NCBI RefSeq assembly: GCF_944324935.1
Contig: NZ_CALUYG010000007.1
Location: 17,213 to 81,212 of the forward strand
Direction of reading: 5' to 3'
DNA from: an uncultured Desulfovibrio sp.
GTDB taxonomy: Bacteria > Desulfobacterota > Desulfovibrionia > Desulfovibrionales > Desulfovibrionaceae
DNA length: 64,000 nt
Numbering within the stretch: position 1 is the first letter of the stretch; every line of letters begins with the position of its first letter. Shown here in pieces: positions 19,820 through 28,835 of this stretch. Below the pieces are notes generated by a model. It had not been told where the DNA came from. It worked only from the letters and a program-made list of their open reading frames with translations, and made no database searches. A program made the position numbers and the translations under genes.

Positions 19820-21031
19820 ATGGCCGAACCGATGTACCTGGAAATGCCGACGGGCGAGGCCCCCGGTGAGCCGCAACGGCCGGGAACGGAAAAAGACGGG
19901 CGTCTTGCAAGCTGCCGGAGATGGCTGCGCTGGCTGCCGTTGAGCGTCGTGCTGGCCGCTCTGCTGCTGGTGCTGGCGCTCTGGTGGCTTTCCGCCGGGG
20001 GGCGGGAAAGTCGCTGGGCCGTGCTGGACGCCAATATGGTTCCTGTCATGGCGGACTACAGCGTCCCGCTGCGGCAGGTGATGGCCCAGCCCGGCATGCA
20101 TGTGGACGCCAATCAGGCGGTCGCCCGGCTGGATGTGAGCGCTTACGCCCGTCAGCTTGCCCGCGCGGGGCAGGAAGTGGCCGGCCTTGCGCCGGGCATG
20201 GAGGAAGCGGCCCAGCGCATGGAGCAGGCCCAGGCGGCCGAGCTGGATATGGTGACGCGGCTGGCCAGGGCGCGCAATGAGGAAGCGGTGAGCCTTGCGG
20301 AGCGGGATCGCAGCGTCACGGCGCATGTGCAGGCCCAGATAGCCCTGCGCGGCATACAGCCGTATCAGGGCAAGGCCGCCTATGAGCGGGCGCGTCAGGC
20401 GGAAGCCGCGGCGCGCACGCGCATGGAGCAGGCCCGCGAGGCCTACGAGAAGGCCAGCCGGGCGCGGGCGGCGCTTGATCAGGAATTGCAGCGCATCCGT
20501 ACCGAGGTGCAGCTTGCCCGTACCCGGCAGGGACAGCCGCCTGTCCGGGCCAGTCAGCCGGCACAACTGCCGCCGCCGGACGAAAATCTCTATGCCCCGG
20601 TGAGCGGGACGGTGACGCAAGTCCTGCGTTCGGCCGGGCAGACCCTGCAACCGGGCAACCCCGTGCTGCTCATCGCGCCTGACGACTCGGCCGCCTGGTG
20701 GGTCATGGCCTACTATCCCGTGGAAGAGGCCGAAGGCATCAGCGCCGGCCAAGCCGTGCGCATCACGCTGGCGCGCGGGGCAACGGCCGCCGCCGCTCCG
20801 CGCGCGGGCGCGGGCACGGTCTGGAAGGGGACGGTGGAAGAAGTCTATCCGCCGCAGCTCATGACCGTGCCCGGCGCGGACGGCGCGGCGGGCGAGGGTG
20901 AGAGCGCTTCTCTCGTGGCCGTGCGCATCTCCCTGGAAGACGGAGCGGCGCTGGCGCAGGCGGCCTCCGCAGGCGCACGCCTGGACTGTGACATCCGCAC
21001 GCGCAGCCTGCTGGGCTTTACGGGGCTGTAG
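19820..21031 (+). CDS. HlyD family / membrane fusion protein
   Basis: The 403-residue product has a single N-terminal membrane helix (about 38-58). A biotinyl-lipoyl half (PVMADYSVPLRQVMAQPG) and a long Ala/Glu/Arg-rich coiled-coil hairpin (about 110-235) follow. The second lipoyl half contains APVSGTVTQVLRSAGQTL, and a beta-barrel completes it. This is the periplasmic adaptor layout of HlyD/EmrA-type exporters. No transporter partner is adjacent, which is odd. The ATG at 19820 has GGGAGGG upstream; an upstream in-frame ATG at 19796 is less likely. Confidence 0.8.
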   Translation: MAEPMYLEMPTGEAPGEPQRPGTEKDGRLASCRRWLRWLPLSVVLAALLLVLALWWLSAGGRESRWAVLDANMVPVMADYSVPLRQVMAQPGMHVDANQAVARLDVSAYARQLARAGQEVAGLAPGMEEAAQRMEQAQAAELDMVTRLARARNEEAVSLAERDRSVTAHVQAQIALRGIQPYQGKAAYERARQAEAAARTRMEQAREAYEKASRARAALDQELQRIRTEVQLARTRQGQPPVRASQPAQLPPPDENLYAPVSGTVTQVLRSAGQTLQPGNPVLLIAPDDSAAWWVMAYYPVEEAEGISAGQAVRITLARGATAAAAPRAGAGTVWKGTVEEVYPPQLMTVPGADGAAGEGESASLVAVRISLEDGAALAQAASAGARLDCDIRTRSLLGFTGL

Positions 21032-21538
21032 GACTGAGCGCGGAAGGGCGCGGCGGCCAGCGTATCGTGGCCGAAGGAAAAGCTGATGGACGGTCACTGC
21101 CCGTACGGAAGGGACCGCCTCCATCCCGGAAATTTCGGGAAGAACGGGGCGATGCGCTTTGCCATGCGCGGCAGTCTGGCGCAATGCGGCGGCGTTCATG
21201 CCGCGTGCAGGGCGAAAGGCAGATAACGTGTTGACATATTACGCCTCATTTCCTAAAACTGTTGTGCCTGACAGGAGGAGCGGACCTTCCGGTGAAGGAA
21301 AGCCGCACCGTGCTCACGGGGGATGTGCAAGCATGGCCTGCGCTGTCCGATAGCGCAGGCGCGGTGGTGGGAGACAGGGGCGTCCGGCGCACGCAACAAA
21401 GCCTGTCGTGGTGTCAGCTGATGTAGTTTGGGGTAACGCCAGCGTTGCACAGCCAGTTTCTCCAAGGTCGCAGAAGGCCCGGCACAAAGCCGGGTGCGCC
21501 CGTTGCCCGTATACAAAACACTTGTCAAGAGAGATGCT
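21032..21538. other. 507-base intergenic region and long structured leader of the sulfotransferase-like gene
   Basis: A strong promoter at 21231-21259 leaves a leader of about 270 bases before the next gene. The leader contains a perfect 8-bp hairpin (CCTGCGCT / AGCGCAGG, 21337-21359) and a second stem (GCCCGGC / GCCGGGT, near 21478-21496). A GTG-started 44-codon frame at 21292 is possible, but nothing supports it as a gene. No known riboswitch was recognised. Confidence 0.5.
21231..21259 (+). promoter_or_regulatory. Sigma70-type promoter upstream of the sulfotransferase-like gene
   Basis: TTGACA at 21231-21236, a 17-base spacer and TAAAAC at 21254-21259 form a near-consensus promoter. It lies in an AT-rich stretch and drives a long leader into the glycan island. 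Confidence 0.7.
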
Positions 21539-22606
21539 ATGCCGTCCAGAGTCGTCATGCTGGACTTCTATTTTGTCGCACCGCACGGTACGGGAAGCTT
21601 TTCCCTGGCCTACTATCTCAAGACTCTGGGGATCGGGTGCTTCCGGCAGAGTACCCGCGGCGACATACGGGAATACATCGCCGGCCAGACACACTGCCTC
21701 GGCCTAAACATCGACAATTCAAAACCTTCGGAAGAGAATGAGAAAGCGTGCATCAAACGGGGGGGGGTGCCGACCGTCTGGTTAGTGCGCGATCCTGTCG
21801 ACCTGCTGTGCAGCAATTGCAACTTCATCATTTCCAGTTCCATCCTGCGATGTTCAGCATGGCAGCAGCAATTACCCGTGAAATACCTTGTTCCCGAGAT
21901 GTTGCTGGAATATCTGTTGTTGGGAGAAGTAAACCCCTATTACTGCAATTATTCATCCCAATTGCTCAAAGTCAAGCCGTTCCCCTTGTTGTGTCTGGAT
22001 ACTTCGGAACTTTCTTCAGAGCATATTGAGAGCTCTTTGCGGTCGATCTGGGAATTGCTGGAACGAGATCAAGAAAGAGAATTTGTGCTGGATACATCTA
22101 CTGTCGGAAAGAATTTCAATTCGTTTAAATCACGAATGCAGATATTTTTTTCTCAGCTTAGCCTGGACGAGTGCCCCGGCATTCGTATCCACATCTATAC
22201 CAAGGATTATTTCCCCTACATGCGATATACGAAGATGTGGACAGAGAATATTCTTCTTTTTGATTTATATAATTTTACAATTGATGGAAATACATATGTT
22301 CTTTGTCTACAGTGCGATAACTTTGATATGGTGAAAAAGTCGGCTGAGTCTATTTTTGCTCGGTTTGAAAAATATATTTCTGGTTATATAAGGATGAGGA
22401 ACAGCTATCTTCAGAGCGTCTCATTGACGTTGGATGCCTTCAAAATCACGTCGCAACGCATTCTGGAGATACTTGAGGCCGACAAGAGGCTGAAGACGCA
22501 TTTTTTGCGTACGCAACACAAAGAGCTCCGGCTGGTAAAAAAATTCAGACCGGATCTGCTGGAGCGCTGGACGTCCTTTGCCCAGATCGGCGCCGACATC
22601 TGGTAG
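21539..22606 (+). CDS. Sulfotransferase-like P-loop protein carrying a poly-G tract
   Basis: The 355-residue product has a sulfotransferase-like PAPS loop, VAPHGTGSFSLAYYL (about 12-26), and a second motif, VWLVRDPVDLLCSN (about 80-93), where these enzymes bind the 3'-phosphate. The rest does not resemble well-known sulfotransferases and may belong to a divergent group seen in capsule loci. A run of nine G (21759-21767) lies in the frame just before the second motif, so slippage would truncate the protein. The 3' half is AT-rich compared with the window, suggesting transfer. The ATG at 21539 has AGAGAG upstream. Confidence 0.65.
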   Translation: MPSRVVMLDFYFVAPHGTGSFSLAYYLKTLGIGCFRQSTRGDIREYIAGQTHCLGLNIDNSKPSEENEKACIKRGGVPTVWLVRDPVDLLCSNCNFIISSSILRCSAWQQQLPVKYLVPEMLLEYLLLGEVNPYYCNYSSQLLKVKPFPLLCLDTSELSSEHIESSLRSIWELLERDQEREFVLDTSTVGKNFNSFKSRMQIFFSQLSLDECPGIRIHIYTKDYFPYMRYTKMWTENILLFDLYNFTIDGNTYVLCLQCDNFDMVKKSAESIFARFEKYISGYIRMRNSYLQSVSLTLDAFKITSQRILEILEADKRLKTHFLRTQHKELRLVKKFRPDLLERWTSFAQIGADIW

Positions 22607-22715
22607 TCGTCCGGCCCTGGCAGCTGCCACGCGGCGTGCGCTGCGGAAAGGACTTTTGCAGCCGGCATGCCGGTGGAGCTGACTGAATCTTCAGACCTGC
22701 GGGGGAGCGAACATC

Positions 22716-24641
22716 ATGTGCGGAATTTGCGGCCTTGTCGGCGGACGTTTTGCCGCCGCTGAAAGACGCCATATCGTCGAACGAATGAAGCGGCGGCTGA
22801 TCCACCGGGGGCCGGACGAGGAAGGGGCCGTGGCTGGAGAGGAGTATGCGCTCGGGCATCGGCGTCTTTCCATCATTGACCTCACCACTGGTCGGCAGCC
22901 GTTCCGCTCCCCGGACCAGCGCTTTTGCATCGTGTACAATGGCGAATTGTACAACTATGTCGAGTTGCGCCAGGAGCTGGAGAGCGAAGGCGTTCAGTTT
23001 TTCAGCAACAGCGATACGGAAGTGCTGCTGAATCTGCTGATCCGCAAGGGGACGAGCGCGCTCGCGCGGTGCAACGGCATGTTTGCCTTCGCCCTGTATG
23101 ACTGCCGGGAAAAAACGCTTCTGCTGTGCCGGGATCATGCCGGCATCAAGCCCCTGTATTATACGCATGCGCACGGCGGCATAGCCTTCGCGTCTGAAAT
23201 CAAGGCGCTTTTTGATGTTCCCGGCGTCATGCCGTCCGTCAATCAAAAGGCGCTTCAGGAATATCTGGTCTTTCAGTTCTGTTTCGGCAGCAAGACGCTT
23301 TTTGCCCATATCGACAAGCTTGAGCCGGGACAATGTCTGCTGCGTACGGCTGACGGCAAGGAGCGGGTAACATCCTGGTCCACGCGGGATGGCCGGCCTG
23401 AGGTGGGAGAAGATGCCGGCGAGGAGGCTCTGGTGGAGCGTCTGCGCGGTCTCCTGCAGCAGGCTGTCCATATGCAGATGCGCAGCGACGTGCCGGTGGG
23501 GGCCTATCTTTCCGGCGGGCTGGACTCCTCGTCCGTCGCGTATTTTGCCGCACAGGAGGCACGGCCGCTTCATTGCTTCACAGGCCGTTTTTTGGAGTCG
23601 CCCGCGTATGACGAAAGCAGGTATGCGCGGATGGTCGCGGAAAGCTGCGGCGCCGAGCTGCACATCATCGAGCCGACCGCCGGGGATTTTGTTGCCTGGA
23701 TGCCGCGGATCATCCATGCACTGGATGAGCCGGTGGCCGGACCGGGCGCCTTTCCGCAGTTCATGGTGTCGGCAGCCGCGCGAAATACGGTGAAGGTTGT
23801 CCTTGGCGGGCAGGGGGGGGATGAACTGTTCGGCGGCTATACCCGTTACCTTGTGGCCTGCCTGGAGCTGGCGCTCCATCAGGCTGTTGACGAGGTGAGG
23901 GATCAGGATTGTCTGACACTGGCGGACATGCTGCCGGGGCTCCCCTCATTGCGCAACTACAAGCCGATGCTGCGGCGTTTTTTCAGCCGGGGGATGTTTG
24001 AGCCCTTCCCGCGGCGCTATTATCGTCTCGTCGATCGCTCGCCGGATCTCTTCCCCATGCTGACCGAGGACATGCGCGCCAGCATCGACGAAGAGCGCCT
24101 CATGGAGGAATTTTGCGCGATCTTCTCTCGGGAAAGCCGCTCGCCCATCGACGATATGCTGCGCTTTGACCAGCGGACGCTTCTGCCCGCACTCCTGCAG
24201 ATCGAGGATCGCGCCAGCATGTCCGCTTCGCTGGAATCCCGCGTGCCCCTGCTGACTCCGGCGCTCATGGAATTCGCCGCCGCCCTGCCTGCGCTGCTCA
24301 AAATAAAAAACGGCAAGCTCAAGCATATGCTGCTGGCGGCCATGCGGGATCTTCTCCCCGCGCCGGTGCTGGAACGCAAGGACAAGATGGGCTTCCCCGT
24401 GCCGCTGACGTTGTGGATGCGGCAGGATGGGCCGGTGCGGGAATTTGTGGCGGACACGCTGCTGAGCCAGCGCTCCCGGCAGCGAGGCATTATGACCCCG
24501 GCGGCGTTGGAGCGCATGCTTTCCAACGATAGCGATGCCGGTCGTCCCCTGTGGGGAGCTCTGTGCCTGGAACTCTGGTTTACGACCTTTCAGGATCAGG
24601 GATACGGGAGTGGAGCCGCCGACCGGGGAGAGAGCGTCTAG
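22716..24641 (+). CDS. asnB: Asparagine synthase (glutamine-hydrolysing) family protein
   Basis: The 641-residue product has the glutaminase nucleophile Cys2 (MCGICGL), RGPDEEG and the YNGELYNYVELR segment. The synthetase ATP loop is SGGLDSSSVAYFAA (about 268-281), and the C-terminal part contains GGQGGDELFGGYTRY and SLESRVPLL. The family amidates aspartate; in glycan loci such genes often amidate sugar acids or cell-surface groups, which the setting suggests here. A run of eight G (23813-23820) lies in the codons of GGQGGDE. It ends in a TAG that also starts repeat R2 copy a. Confidence 0.88.
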   Translation: MCGICGLVGGRFAAAERRHIVERMKRRLIHRGPDEEGAVAGEEYALGHRRLSIIDLTTGRQPFRSPDQRFCIVYNGELYNYVELRQELESEGVQFFSNSDTEVLLNLLIRKGTSALARCNGMFAFALYDCREKTLLLCRDHAGIKPLYYTHAHGGIAFASEIKALFDVPGVMPSVNQKALQEYLVFQFCFGSKTLFAHIDKLEPGQCLLRTADGKERVTSWSTRDGRPEVGEDAGEEALVERLRGLLQQAVHMQMRSDVPVGAYLSGGLDSSSVAYFAAQEARPLHCFTGRFLESPAYDESRYARMVAESCGAELHIIEPTAGDFVAWMPRIIHALDEPVAGPGAFPQFMVSAAARNTVKVVLGGQGGDELFGGYTRYLVACLELALHQAVDEVRDQDCLTLADMLPGLPSLRNYKPMLRRFFSRGMFEPFPRRYYRLVDRSPDLFPMLTEDMRASIDEERLMEEFCAIFSRESRSPIDDMLRFDQRTLLPALLQIEDRASMSASLESRVPLLTPALMEFAAALPALLKIKNGKLKHMLLAAMRDLLPAPVLERKDKMGFPVPLTLWMRQDGPVREFVADTLLSQRSRQRGIMTPAALERMLSNDSDAGRPLWGALCLELWFTTFQDQGYGSGAADRGESV

Positions 24642-24825
24642 GGCCTGCTGACACTATTCGTTGCCTGTCTGGGGGAAGGGGAGCCCCTCGCGTTGCTGTC
24701 GATGCCCGTAAGGCTCCTGCGTCGCCTAACGGGCACGGCCCTGCGGGCCGCCGTTCGGGTCGCTGCCGGCATGGGAGCGCGGGCCCTGTTCCCCAGATGA
24801 CCTGCACACAGTGTGGGCAGGCCTA
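24639..24825. repeat. Dispersed palindromic element R2, copy a
   Basis: This element spans the gap between two convergent genes and shares its first and last TAG with their stop codons. The two ends are related inverted sequences (TAGGGCCTGCTGACACT and TAGGCCTGCCCACACT), each followed by a G-rich then C-rich block. The centre, GCTGTCGATGCCCGTAAGG, matches copies b and c. It lies where a bidirectional terminator would be expected. Confidence 0.72.
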
Positions 24826-25938
24826 GTTCCACAAGCTCCTGCGCGTCTTGTACAGCGGCTGGCTGCGGGGTAATCCCTCCAGGATGCCGTCCACGCGTGC
24901 GATATACCTCTGATAGCTGTACCGGCCGGAAAGGATGATATCGTCCCGCGTACGTTGCGCCAATGTTTCCAGCAAATCCGTATCCCGGAGTTTTTCAAAG
25001 ACTTCATCCACATTACTGTAATCTTTTTTGAGCGGGATATAGTGGATGTCGGGCTTGATGACCCCGGAATATTCGCCTTCAAAGCAGATGAGCGCCGTCC
25101 CCATGGCGGCTGTTTCAAAGGCCTTTGGCGAGATCTGGTTCATCAGGATCTTGTCGTCGATGTCTTCCAGAAAAAGCTTGTGCACGGCTTCAAACGAGGC
25201 GTTCGGGTGCTCGGCCAGATAGCGGTTGAGCTGAGGGATGACTTTGCCGCTGAAGTCGAAAACATTGCTGCCGCTTTCCGTCATCAGCATTGTCCGGCAA
25301 TCGCGAATGAAGGCCGGCCAGGCGTCGCCGTAAATGCGCCCAGCGGTCGTGACGTCGATATTGGCCGGGATGCCGCGCTCCTCGCATCGTTTCCGCATTT
25401 CGACGCCGATAGTGTATTTTTCCATGGTCAGACGACCATAACGGAAGGGCACAAGGCGGCTCCGGTAGCCGATGTGCCAGCGACGTTCCGCAATGGGCCG
25501 GGGGGGGGGGAGCTGCAGAAGATTTTCCGGCACATAACCGGTCAGGGCCTGGACGAGCGGCATGGAGGCGAATTCGTCACGGAAGACGTCACGCCAGAAT
25601 CTCCGGGGGACGCAGGTGATGAAGAGGGTGAACCCCATTTTGAGCAAACTCTCGCGCGCACGAAGGAAATAGGTGTACTCGTCCTGGAAGATGCCGACCT
25701 TGGGCCCCTGGAACATCCTGAATTTTTTTACAATGAGTGGATCGATAACATCAACGCACGAAAAAAAGGAGTAGGAGACAAGCACGAGATCGAACCGGTT
25801 GAAATCAATGGTCCAGTCGTTTGCCATGAGATCCAGGACGGTAACGGCATGGCGTGAGTAGAGGCTGAAGGCCTGATCGTAGTCGCGTACGGTGTTTGTA
25901 TAATACGGGCTGCTGGAAACAAGGAAAAGAACATTCAT
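24823..25938 (-). CDS. Glycosyltransferase-like protein (CgeB/GT-B type) with poly-C tract
   Basis: The 371-residue product shows a GT-B-like layout. Features are SSSPYYTNTVRDYDQAF near the start, IGYRSRLVPFRYGRL in the middle, and the late motif QISPKAFETAAMGTALICFEGE, followed by IPLKKDYSNVDEV, where CgeB-type transferases bind the nucleotide sugar. It is closely related to the protein at 28836-30275, sharing several long identical stretches. An eleven-C run (25500-25510 on the plus strand as G) lies in its QLPPPRPIA codons, a likely slippage site. It is the last gene of the minus-strand glycan operon. Confidence 0.75.
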   Translation of the reverse strand: MNVLFLVSSSPYYTNTVRDYDQAFSLYSRHAVTVLDLMANDWTIDFNRFDLVLVSYSFFSCVDVIDPLIVKKFRMFQGPKVGIFQDEYTYFLRARESLLKMGFTLFITCVPRRFWRDVFRDEFASMPLVQALTGYVPENLLQLPPPRPIAERRWHIGYRSRLVPFRYGRLTMEKYTIGVEMRKRCEERGIPANIDVTTAGRIYGDAWPAFIRDCRTMLMTESGSNVFDFSGKVIPQLNRYLAEHPNASFEAVHKLFLEDIDDKILMNQISPKAFETAAMGTALICFEGEYSGVIKPDIHYIPLKKDYSNVDEVFEKLRDTDLLETLAQRTRDDIILSGRYSYQRYIARVDGILEGLPRSQPLYKTRRSLWN

Positions 25939-26214
25939 GGGAGGGAGCTCCTTCAGAAGGCTGGCAGGCTGGTTTCGTCGATTTTGCGGCTTTTTGCCGT
26001 CAGCCGAAGGGGGGAACTGCTCATACGGCAGATACATTGCCCGCGTTCGCCGACAGGGCGGCATCCATGACAATATGTGGCATGGCGGCGGCGTCCGCGC
26101 GAAGTCCGCAAAACGCGCCGCCATGCCTGCGTACCCGCACAGAAACCGCATGCGCGGACGTCCGCCCGAAAGCAGCTGACGTCCGGTCGCATGCCAGGCC
26201 GGCAGAGTATGCCG

Positions 26215-27780
26215 CTATTTCTTGCCGAAAACGTAAAAGTCCGAGATGGAGGTGTTTTCCGGGCTCCTGGCATTATACGGATACTTGTTTTTGATCATCT
26301 TGAGACATGTCCACTGCGGAGCATGCTGCGCGATCCATCGGGTGAACTTCCTGTACCGCATGTGGCCGCCGGCATAGGGTTTTTCCTCATTGGACGCATA
26401 GATGATGACGAATCTTTCCGCGGAGTCGAAAAGATCCTGCATGTATTCCTCAAAAACAGGGTCTTCGACAAGATGAAAAATGACATCCAGAGAAAGACTG
26501 AGATCGGCTTTCTGACTGCGCCCGGCGAGCATGGTCTGGAAGGCGTCGTGCGTGTAGACATGAAACGTCTTTGACGCGTCGCCGGAAAACTTTTGCGTGC
26601 AGACCTGCACGGCCTGCGGGGCAATGTCGTAGCCCTCATATGAGGGGTAACTGGCAAGGGTGAGCTGATTGCCGTCGCCGCAGCCAAGTTCGAGCACGCT
26701 GGTCACCTGCTGTTCCCGCACGAAGGCATTGAGCGTTTCCGCCTTGAATTCCGCAAGGCGTCCATAGGAACCGCTGCCGGAATTGCCGCCGGTGCGGTAG
26801 CGTTCTTCCCAGTAGTTTTTGACGCTGATGGGGGAGATTCCCTCCGGCTGGGCAAGCAGTTCCTCTATCCGGCGGAGCTGGAGGGTGAGAGAAAATTTTT
26901 TGAGGATGAATTCCCGGCAGCGGACCGGATCGAATTCCCGCATGAATGCCTTCAGGCATTCATCGGGCGTATTGAAAAGAAATTCCCCGGGGAAAAAGTA
27001 GTCGGCCCCGCAGTAGTTGTGGATCAGCGGCTTGATGCCCTTGGACATGGCCTCGGCAATGGAGTAGCCGAAGCTTTCGAAGAGGCTCCCGGAAATGAGA
27101 TATTCCTTGTCCTCAAGCCAGTCGGACATGCGGGCGGGGGAGACGTTGCCGTCGAAAAAGACTCTGTCCTGGAGACCAAGTTGCTTGATTATGTGGTGCA
27201 GGTATATTTTTGTCCGCAGCTGATCGACAGAGAACGGGGAAGGAACGCCCGTAAAATGCAGCGTCAGACGTGAATCCCGCTGTGCGAGCACATTGAAGCA
27301 CTGGAGGACGAAAGGCAATTGTTTCTCAGGATTGAAGTGAAGGCTGACGCAGGCGATCTTTCCCGTTCTGTCGTTGTTTTTACGCAGCGCGAACTTGTCC
27401 GTATCAACGGCGTTGTGAAGGATCTCGATGGGCGTCGGGACGGTATTGCCCATCCTGCCCAAAAAAATGTTGCGGATGAGGGGAGAAACAAAGAGGAGGA
27501 GATCGATATGCTCCCACTTTATGCCGTCAAGGTCCGGCATGAAGACTTCATAGCTGTGGATGCGCAGGATGATCCTGCAACATTTTGGCATTCGTGAAGC
27601 AATGGCCGCATGTTTCATGCCCCATTCCACCCAGGCTACGTCGGCCCATTTGAGGGCGGTATAGATGTCGACCTCATTTTCCGAGGCAATGACCCGTACC
27701 TCGTGCCGTTGTGACAGGGCGGAGACGATATCCTGCAGAAAGGCTGTGCTTTCGCGACCATGCAAAAATGCCAGCTTCAT
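26215..27780 (-). CDS. Fusion of GT4-type glycosyltransferase and SAM methyltransferase
   Basis: The 521-residue product joins two domains. Residues about 1-330 look like a GT-B glycosyltransferase, with VSLHFNPEKQL, the late motif GSLFESFGYSIAEAMSKGIKPL, and IHNYCGADYFFP. Residues about 340-521 form a class I methyltransferase with LELGCGDGNQLTLAS as the SAM loop and SLSLDVIFHLVED after it. It may add and methylate a sugar in one polypeptide. The ATG at 27780 has CAGGAG upstream. It sits between the two related glycosyltransferases and an epimerase in the minus-strand operon. Confidence 0.78.
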   Translation of the reverse strand: MKLAFLHGRESTAFLQDIVSALSQRHEVRVIASENEVDIYTALKWADVAWVEWGMKHAAIASRMPKCCRIILRIHSYEVFMPDLDGIKWEHIDLLLFVSPLIRNIFLGRMGNTVPTPIEILHNAVDTDKFALRKNNDRTGKIACVSLHFNPEKQLPFVLQCFNVLAQRDSRLTLHFTGVPSPFSVDQLRTKIYLHHIIKQLGLQDRVFFDGNVSPARMSDWLEDKEYLISGSLFESFGYSIAEAMSKGIKPLIHNYCGADYFFPGEFLFNTPDECLKAFMREFDPVRCREFILKKFSLTLQLRRIEELLAQPEGISPISVKNYWEERYRTGGNSGSGSYGRLAEFKAETLNAFVREQQVTSVLELGCGDGNQLTLASYPSYEGYDIAPQAVQVCTQKFSGDASKTFHVYTHDAFQTMLAGRSQKADLSLSLDVIFHLVEDPVFEEYMQDLFDSAERFVIIYASNEEKPYAGGHMRYRKFTRWIAQHAPQWTCLKMIKNKYPYNARSPENTSISDFYVFGKK

Positions 27781-27883
27781 GTTAGCTCCTGATTTCGAAA
27801 CAAATTTGCACCGTCGGCCATATGAGAACACATGGCCGACGGTTTTTTCATCTGCAAAGGGGGCGGCGATGATGCCGGCGCCC

Positions 27884-28822
27884 CTAGGCGTTTTCGGAGA
27901 TCTTCAAATGGGTATAGCCGCCCACCACGCCGTATGTGCGGTAGTACTCGCAGGCGGCATGGACGATGGCCTTGAGTCCGGTAAAGGTGATGGCCCCGAA
28001 ATCCTGAAAAGTCCTGGAGGGGTCGAGCAGGATGCTGGCGGCATCGTCCGCCCCCAGGTCCCGGATCTCGGGGTCGGGGTACGGGGTGATCCGCAATTCA
28101 TCGACAACGGCATTGTACAGATCGATGATGGGAATATCCGTTCCTGAAGAGAAATTGTAGGAACCAGCGCCCATGCCGTCGATGGCCTTGATGCTGACGG
28201 CCGCAAGGTCCTTGACAAAAACGAAGTCCCGGCGGGAGCGGGTGACGAAGCAGCGCTTGCCCTGGGTCAGCCGCTGGAAGAAGATGGGCAGCGGACCGGA
28301 AAGATTGCGCGGGCCCACCACGTTCGCCAGCCGGAAGGAGACATAGCTCAGGCCGGAAAGCTCGAGGTATTCTTCCGTCGTGGTTTTGGAGATGGAATAA
28401 CTGCTGTTGTTCGGAAAACGAAAATGCGTGACGGGGATGGGGTTTTGCATGGGCTTTGTGCCGTAGCACAATGCCGTTTGATAGTAGATGAACCGCTTTA
28501 CCCCGTTGGCCTTGGCCGCCATGATGAGATTGGCGCCGCCCACGCAGTTGGTCAGCGTGTCGGTATGCCAGTCGTCAGGATCCTTGTAGGCGGCGGCCGC
28601 GTGCACGATGACGTCAACCGCATGCTTCCGCACGAGGTCATCCACCAGTCGCTTGTCGGCAATGTCGCCTTCCACCACCGCCAGGCGGGGGTGCGGGGCC
28701 AGGTGCTCGGGGCGGCCGGTCGCAAAATTGTCAACGACGACGACCGAATCGCCGCGGGCAAGCAGCAGTTCCGCCACATGCGAGCCGACCTGGCCGCAGC
28801 CGCCGGAAATAAATATGTTCAT
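27884..28822 (-). CDS. NAD-dependent sugar epimerase/dehydratase (SDR)
   Basis: The 312-residue extended short-chain dehydrogenase has the NAD loop GGCGQVGSH (residues 7-15), VVDNFATG, and the catalytic SYSISK (Y-x3-K). It is predicted to epimerise or dehydrate an NDP-sugar for the glycan operon. A close relative lies at 36618-37544 in the divergent operon; shared motifs include VVDNFATG-like (VIDNFATG), AAAYK and YxQTALCYG. Confidence 0.85.
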   Translation of the reverse strand: MNIFISGGCGQVGSHVAELLLARGDSVVVVDNFATGRPEHLAPHPRLAVVEGDIADKRLVDDLVRKHAVDVIVHAAAAYKDPDDWHTDTLTNCVGGANLIMAAKANGVKRFIYYQTALCYGTKPMQNPIPVTHFRFPNNSSYSISKTTTEEYLELSGLSYVSFRLANVVGPRNLSGPLPIFFQRLTQGKRCFVTRSRRDFVFVKDLAAVSIKAIDGMGAGSYNFSSGTDIPIIDLYNAVVDELRITPYPDPEIRDLGADDAASILLDPSRTFQDFGAITFTGLKAIVHAACEYYRTYGVVGGYTHLKISENA

Positions 28823-28835
28823 GGTATTCTCCTTT

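Noticed and set aside
21292-21426. Small GTG-started ORF of 44 codons in the long leader
   Set aside because: Start codon and spacing are weak and the product has no recognisable features.
24641-24822. Small transposase or gene inside repeat R2 copy a
   Set aside because: Only short frames exist, none with a ribosome site; the element looks non-coding.
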